Source: Rhizobium sp. Q54 (GTDB taxonomy: Bacteria; Pseudomonadota; Alphaproteobacteria; Rhizobiales; Xanthobacteraceae). Taken from it: a stretch of 64,000 nt of DNA. Within the stretch, counting starts at the first letter, position 1; every line of letters starts with the position of its first letter. Made by a program: the position numbers and the translations under genes. The notes beneath the pieces are model-generated. The model had not been told where the DNA came from. It worked only from the letters and a program-made list of their open reading frames with translations, and searched no databases. This document shows, one piece after another, positions 58,805-64,000 of the stretch. The stretch spans positions 1 through 64,000 of the forward strand of contig CAMAUC010000009.1 in assembly GCA_945861265.1 (NCBI GenBank), written 5' to 3'.

Positions 58805-59833
58805 CTAACGATAAATGTCGGTGAACAATTCGGACACGTCCGGCTCCGGATCGTGCGTGGCGAACTCGGCCGCTTCGTTGATCGCATCGCGAACGCTGGC
58901 GTCGATCTTTTTCAGATCGTCTTCCTTGGCGAATTTCTTTTCCAGAATGCGATTGCGCGCCATGTCGATCGGATCGTGCGTGGTGCGGACCTTGTCGACT
59001 TCCTCGCGGGTGCGGTACTTGGCCGGGTCCGACATCGAATGGCCGCGATAGCGATAAGTCAGCATTTCGAGAATGTACGGACCTTTGCCGGCGCGGCACC
59101 AGGCGACCGCCTTGTCGGCGGCGGCTTTCACGGCGCGCACATCCATGCCGTCGACCTGCTCGCCCGGAATCTTGAACGACAGGCCGCGCCGCGACAGATT
59201 GGTCTCCGACGACGAGCGCGTGCTCGCCGTGCCCATGGCGTAGTGGTTGTTCTCGATCACATAGACGACAGGCAGCTTCCACAGCTCAGCCATGTTGAAG
59301 CTCTCATAGACCTGGCCCTGGTTGGCGGCGCCGTCGCCGAAATAGGCCAAAGAGACATTGTCATTGCCGCGATAGCGGTTGGCAAACGCGAGCCCCGTGC
59401 CGAGCGGCACTTGCGCACCGACGATGCCGTGGCCGCCGTAAAAACCCTTTTCGACGCTGAACATGTGCATCGAGCCGCCCTTGCCTTTGGACAGTCCGTG
59501 GGCGCGGCCGGTGAGTTCGGCCATCACGCCCTTCGGGTCCAGGCCGCAGGCGATCATGTGGCCGTGGTCGCGGTAGCCGGTGATGACCTGGTCGCCTTTT
59601 TTCAGCGCCATCTGCATGCCGACGACGACGGCTTCCTGGCCGATATAGAGGTGACAGAAACCGCCGATCAGCCCCATGCCATACATCTGCCCCGCCTTTT
59701 CCTCGAAGCGGCGGATGGTCAGCATGGTCTGGTAGGCGGAAAGGTCTTGCTCCTTGGTGAACTCGACAAGCGGCGTCGTTGGCGCCAGGTCGTCGGATGT
59801 CTGGGTATTGGAATTGGCTTTAGCGGCCGACAT
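58805..59833 (-). CDS. pdhA: Pyruvate dehydrogenase E1 alpha
   Basis: 342 residues. The thiamine-diphosphate motif starts with GDGAANQGQVYESFNMA and ends with VIENN (about residues 165-200). FEEKAGQMYGMGLIGGFCHLYIGQEA and YRYRGHSMSDPAKYRTREEV are further E1 alpha hallmarks. It decarboxylates pyruvate together with the PdhB core. It is the first gene of the pdh operon; the 278 bp upstream (59,834-60,111) contain no gene, but hold a palindrome and a decayed palindromic repeat. Confidence 0.97.
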   Translation of the reverse strand: MSAAKANSNTQTSDDLAPTTPLVEFTKEQDLSAYQTMLTIRRFEEKAGQMYGMGLIGGFCHLYIGQEAVVVGMQMALKKGDQVITGYRDHGHMIACGLDPKGVMAELTGRAHGLSKGKGGSMHMFSVEKGFYGGHGIVGAQVPLGTGLAFANRYRGNDNVSLAYFGDGAANQGQVYESFNMAELWKLPVVYVIENNHYAMGTASTRSSSETNLSRRGLSFKIPGEQVDGMDVRAVKAAADKAVAWCRAGKGPYILEMLTYRYRGHSMSDPAKYRTREEVDKVRTTHDPIDMARNRILEKKFAKEDDLKKIDASVRDAINEAAEFATHDPEPDVSELFTDIYR

Positions 59834-60051
59834 GGGCGCTCCCTAGACGCTATTATTCCTGGCTCATGCGAGTCCAAGCAGAACGGTGTCTAACATTTTG
59901 CGCGCGCATGATCTTTTCAAATAACGGCTTCCTGGAGCCGGATTCGTGCGTGACTGCCTTGCAATGTCAGAAACCCTCACCCGACCCTTAGCTTAAATCG
60001 CCGGGGCGCGGAAGCGGCACCCTGCCGGGTCGCTGTGCAGGAAATATTGGG

Positions 60052-60067
60052 GGTACAGGTCTGTACC
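60052..60067. promoter_or_regulatory. Perfect palindrome between ftsB and pdhA
   Basis: GGTACAG-GT-CTGTACC, 7-bp arms, 44 bp after the ftsB stop and about 220 bp upstream of the pdhA start. No T-run follows. It could be an operator for pdhA or part of a transcript end behind ftsB. Confidence 0.35.
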
Positions 60068-60111
60068 GGCAAGCGGCAGTGGATAACACCCTGGCACCAC
60101 CGATTGCCGTC

Positions 60112-60429
60112 TCAGCGCGGGTTCAACAGCAAGGTCAGGTCGCGCGGGTCGACATAGCCGATCAGGGAACGGGCGCGTTCGTCCAGCATGTCCGGATCGA
60201 TGCCGTCGGAGCGCAGCAGCGCCACCCGCCGTTCCCAGACCATCCGTTCGGCCTTGATGGCGCGCAGTTCCGCCTGCATGGCGGCCAACTGCTGATCGAG
60301 GTCGGCTTGCGCGCGCAAGCCATGATTGCCGGTAAACGCATTCACGGCGAAATAGCCGATGAATAGCGCGGCAAACACATAAAGACCGACGGCGGTCAGA
60401 ATAGCGTGGCGGCGACGGTGAGAGACCAT
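60112..60429 (-). CDS. ftsB: FtsB-like septum formation initiator
   Basis: 105 residues from the ATG at 60429 (a TTG 12 bp earlier is less likely). One membrane segment (AILTAVGLYVFAALFIGYFAVNAF) is followed by a coiled coil (LDQQLAAMQAELRAIKAERMVWERRVALL) and the conserved DPDMLDERARSLIGY. FtsB/DivIC proteins link FtsQ and FtsL in the divisome. The gene is between eno and pdhA on the minus strand, which is the standard place in Alphaproteobacteria. Confidence 0.9.
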   Translation of the reverse strand: MVSHRRRHAILTAVGLYVFAALFIGYFAVNAFTGNHGLRAQADLDQQLAAMQAELRAIKAERMVWERRVALLRSDGIDPDMLDERARSLIGYVDPRDLTLLLNPR

Positions 60430-60504
60430 GGTGCGGCGCAAGATGCCGCAACAGCGTTAAGGGCGGTTTAAGGCCCCGACTGCGCCCGCCGCCGGAACCA
60501 GGCC

Positions 60505-61926
<1,422 letters not shown>

Positions 61927-61928
61927 TC

Positions 61929-62393
61929 ATGGCCAAAAAGATCGCCCCAAAAGCCTTGCAACTCGGACGCACCGTGCCGACGCCGGAAACGCCTGCCAAG
62001 GCGCAGCTCGACACCGTGCCGAACCCGCATCCGGACACCAATTATCTGGCGCGCTTTACCGCGCCCGAGTTCACGACGCTGTGCAAGATCACCGGCCAGC
62101 CGGACTTCGCCCATCTGGTCATCGACTATGTGCCGGCCAAGGTCCTGCTCGAGTCGAAGTCGCTGAAGCTTTATCTCACCAGTTTCCGCAACGAGGACGC
62201 TTTCCACGAGGACTGCACCGTCGGCATCGGCAAAAGGCTTTATGCGCTGCTCAAGCCAAAATGGCTGCGCATCGGCGGCTACTGGTATCCGCGCGGCGGC
62301 ATTCCGATCGACGTGTTCTGGCAAGCCGGCAAATTGCCGAAGGACGTCTGGGTGCCGGACCAGGGCGTGCAGCCCTATCGCGGCCGCGGCTAA
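61929..62393 (+). CDS. queF: NADPH-dependent preQ0 reductase QueF (type I)
   Basis: 154 residues from the ATG at 61929, the usual length of unimodular QueF. The catalytic Cys is in [20 protein letters not shown] with the proton-donor Asp following in QPD, and the substrate-binding ESKSLKLYL and HEDC segments are intact. It reduces 7-cyano-7-deazaguanine to preQ1 in queuosine synthesis. In-frame sequence upstream (61,815-61,928) is basic, not conserved and overlaps the eno leader. Other que genes are not in the window. It converges on the MFS gene, 1 bp apart. Confidence 0.95.
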   Translation: MAKKIAPKALQLGRTVPTPETPAKAQLDTVPNPHPDTNYLARFTAPEFTTLCKITGQPDFAHLVIDYVPAKVLLESKSLKLYLTSFRNEDAFHEDCTVGIGKRLYALLKPKWLRIGGYWYPRGGIPIDVFWQAGKLPKDVWVPDQGVQPYRGRG

Positions 62394-62394
62394 A

Positions 62395-63552
62395 TTAGAT
62401 TCCGTTCGTCCGCCGCAGCCAGCGCGCGCAGATCAGGCCGACAGCGGCGAGTGTGCCGGCCCCGATATAAAGCACCGGCGTGATGCCGACGGTGGCGAGG
62501 CCAATGCCGTAGACGATCGGCCCGGCCGCGTGTCCCAAAAAAAAGAAAAACGAATGCAGCGCCAGCGCGGTGCCGCGCGCGGCCGGCGCCAGTTCGCTGG
62601 CGTAGATTTGAATGACGGCGTGCAGAAAATAGAAGCCAAGGCCAAGCAGAACAAAATTCACGAACTCGACCGGCCACGGCAGCCGCAGCGCGACCACGAA
62701 GAGACACAGGCCCATGATGATGCCGCCGGCGCGCATCAACAGAGTTTCGCCGGTCAGCGGCAGGATGCGTGAAATGGCCAGGCCATAGACCGCGCCGCCA
62801 ATGCCGAAACCGGCAATGACCACGCCTGCGATCGAGGCGCGCGTCTCGCCCGACTGGTGCAGCAGCGTGGCGATGTAAGGGAACATGCCGTACATGAACA
62901 GCGCTTCGAGAAACACCGCGGTGAAACAGATCTTGGCCAGCGGGTTGCTGAAGATGGTGCGGTAGCTCGGAACGACCGTCGACAGGTCGAATGTCCTCGG
63001 CGTTTGAGTAATGCTGCGAAATGCCGGGATCGCCACCGCCAGCGCAATGCCGCCGAACGCACCGACCGACAGGAACACCGCGCGCCAGCCGGCGAGATCG
63101 CCGACCACGCCGGACAAGGTCGCGCCGAGCAGATTGCCGGTCATGATCGCGAACAGCAGTCGGCCCATGGCCACCTGCCGCTTCGCCACCGGCACCAGAT
63201 CGCCGACGATGGCGAAGGAAATCGGCACCACGCCGCCGGCGGCAAGACCGGCGACGACGCGCGCAACCATCAGCATCTCGAAATTAACCGCTAAAGCCGA
63301 AGCGACACTGGCCAGGCTAAGAACAAACATGCACAGCAGCATCAGCCGTGCTTTGTTGGTCATGTCGGCGAGCGCGCCGAGCACCGGCTGGATCAGCGCG
63401 TAAGGCAGCGTGAAGGCGGTGGCTAGCAGCGCCGCGGTCGCGGTGTCGACCGCCAATCCGCTGGCGATCTGCGGAATGACCGGATCGGTCGAGCGCATGA
63501 ACAGCGAACTGGCGAAGACGACAAAAGCGATGAGATTGAGCGTGCGCGTCAT
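62395..63552 (-). CDS. MFS transporter (DHA-type)
   Basis: 385 residues with twelve predicted membrane segments in two halves. PVLGALADMTNKARLMLLC is the loop 2-3 motif A, and VVAGLAAGGVVPISFAIVGDLVP follows in helices 4-5. No fused domains. It is most like drug or metabolite:H+ antiporters of the DHA1 type. Substrate unknown. It is a single gene 47 bp downstream of kdsA on the same strand, so it may be partly read through from kdsA. Confidence 0.92.
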   Translation of the reverse strand: MTRTLNLIAFVVFASSLFMRSTDPVIPQIASGLAVDTATAALLATAFTLPYALIQPVLGALADMTNKARLMLLCMFVLSLASVASALAVNFEMLMVARVVAGLAAGGVVPISFAIVGDLVPVAKRQVAMGRLLFAIMTGNLLGATLSGVVGDLAGWRAVFLSVGAFGGIALAVAIPAFRSITQTPRTFDLSTVVPSYRTIFSNPLAKICFTAVFLEALFMYGMFPYIATLLHQSGETRASIAGVVIAGFGIGGAVYGLAISRILPLTGETLLMRAGGIIMGLCLFVVALRLPWPVEFVNFVLLGLGFYFLHAVIQIYASELAPAARGTALALHSFFFFLGHAAGPIVYGIGLATVGITPVLYIGAGTLAAVGLICARWLRRTNGI

Positions 63553-63599
63553 GAGCCTGGACTGTCTCGCGCCGCTCGCGGCGCGCGCCTTATAAATAA

Positions 63600-64000
63600 T
63601 TATTGTTTGGCGAGCCGGTCGAAGGCGACCAAAGTGCGCAGCAAGGATTCCATTTCCTTGAGCGGCATCATGTTGGGCCCGTCGGACGGCGCATGATCCG
63701 GGTCCTGATGCGTCTCGATGAAGACGCCGGCAACGCCGACCGCGACGGCGGCGCGCGCCAGCACGGGCACGAATTCGCGCTCGCCGCCCGATGACGTGCC
63801 CTGCCCGCCCGGCTGCTGCACCGAATGCGTGGCGTCGAAAATCACTGGCGCGCCCGTGCGCTTGAGGATCGGCAGCGCACGCATGTCAGAGACGAGCGTG
63901 TTGTAACCGAATGACACGCCGCGCTCGGTCACCAGCACATTGCGGTTGCCCGCGCCGGTCAATTTGGCGACGACATTTTTCATGTCCCAGGGCGCCAGGA
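63600..64000 (-). CDS. kdsA: KDO-8-phosphate synthase (5' end cut by window)
   Basis: Only the C-terminal 132 residues are visible and the frame stays open to the right edge. [45 protein letters not shown] and [20 protein letters not shown] are the typical KdsA blocks with the active-site His and metal-site residues. It condenses arabinose-5-phosphate with phosphoenolpyruvate (the eno product) for lipopolysaccharide KDO. The start codon and about half of the gene lie outside. Confidence 0.97.
   Translation of the reverse strand, partial: LAPWDMKNVVAKLTGAGNRNVLVTERGVSFGYNTLVSDMRALPILKRTGAPVIFDATHSVQQPGGQGTSSGGEREFVPVLARAAVAVGVAGVFIETHQDPDHAPSDGPNMMPLKEMESLLRTLVAFDRLAKQ

Noticed and set aside
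59907-59954. Third copy of the hfq/lipA palindromic repeat
   Set aside because: Only the left end (GCGCATGATCTTTTC) matches well; inner and right arms are lost, so it is noted as a possible relic and not annotated.

Overview
The window reads as chromosome of an alphaproteobacterium of the order Hyphomicrobiales (Rhizobiales), most like the Bradyrhizobium/Xanthobacteraceae side of the order. The basis is gene content and order: rlpA, dacC, tmk, holB, metG, tatD; hflX-hfq; dusB-ntrB-ntrC next to ntrY-ntrX; a fused ispDF; and pdhA-pdhB-pdhC-lpdA with lipA, ftsB, eno and kdsA. Palindromic repeats of a kind common in that group support this. The assignment is inferred from sequence reading only; no search was run.

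Region 1, about 1-12,300, looks like an accessory catabolic island, with visibly lower GC than the rest. It holds a LysR regulator cut by the left edge, a NicX/M29-like metalloenzyme, a GntR/FCD regulator, a three-gene ABC importer of the Fe3+/polyamine type (ATPase, fused double permease, binding protein), and a divergent hyuA-hyuB-MmgE/PrpD operon. A TTGAT-N5-ATCAA operator occurs both 25 bp upstream of the NicX-like gene and in the divergent promoter between importer and hyuA. This ties the locus into one probable GntR-controlled uptake and degradation unit for an unknown, probably cyclic amide or N-heterocyclic, compound. The right border (12,270-12,820) carries the 5' half of a broken tRNA-Ser(UGA) gene and two direct TTTGCTACC repeats, which fits a tRNA-targeted integration scar.

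Region 2, 12.8-30.7 kb, starts with cell-wall and replication genes (rlpA, dacC, tmk, holB). About 10.5 kb of accessory genes follow: a ribbon-helix-helix protein, eutBC, a DUF6481 protein, an alpha/beta hydrolase, a PhoH ATPase, a GGDEF cyclase, a DUF2189 membrane protein, a cysteine-rich secreted peptide and a DUF2778 (Tlde1-like) L,D-transpeptidase-like protein. The housekeeping run then resumes with metG-tatD-MBL hydrolase.

Region 3, 30.8-46.6 kb, has a GH1 glucosidase, mazG, a flavin monooxygenase, hflX-hfq, a D-amino-acid transaminase-like gene and the nitrogen regulatory cluster dusB-ntrB-ntrC and ntrY-ntrX, with a luciferase-like oxidoreductase lying between the two halves.

Region 4, 46.8-64 kb, holds ispDF-cinA-tspO, ratA, lipA, glsB, a membrane-fused spermidine-synthase-like protein, cysK, the pyruvate dehydrogenase operon, ftsB, eno, queF, an MFS transporter and kdsA (cut by the right edge). 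LipA and the two lipoyl domains (one on E1 beta, one on E2) link lipoate synthesis with its target complex. Notable sequence-level features are two palindromic repeats absorbed in frame into the E2 linker of pdhC, a second repeat family at hfq and lipA, and candidate ribosome-binding-site hairpins in front of eutB and the alpha/beta hydrolase gene.
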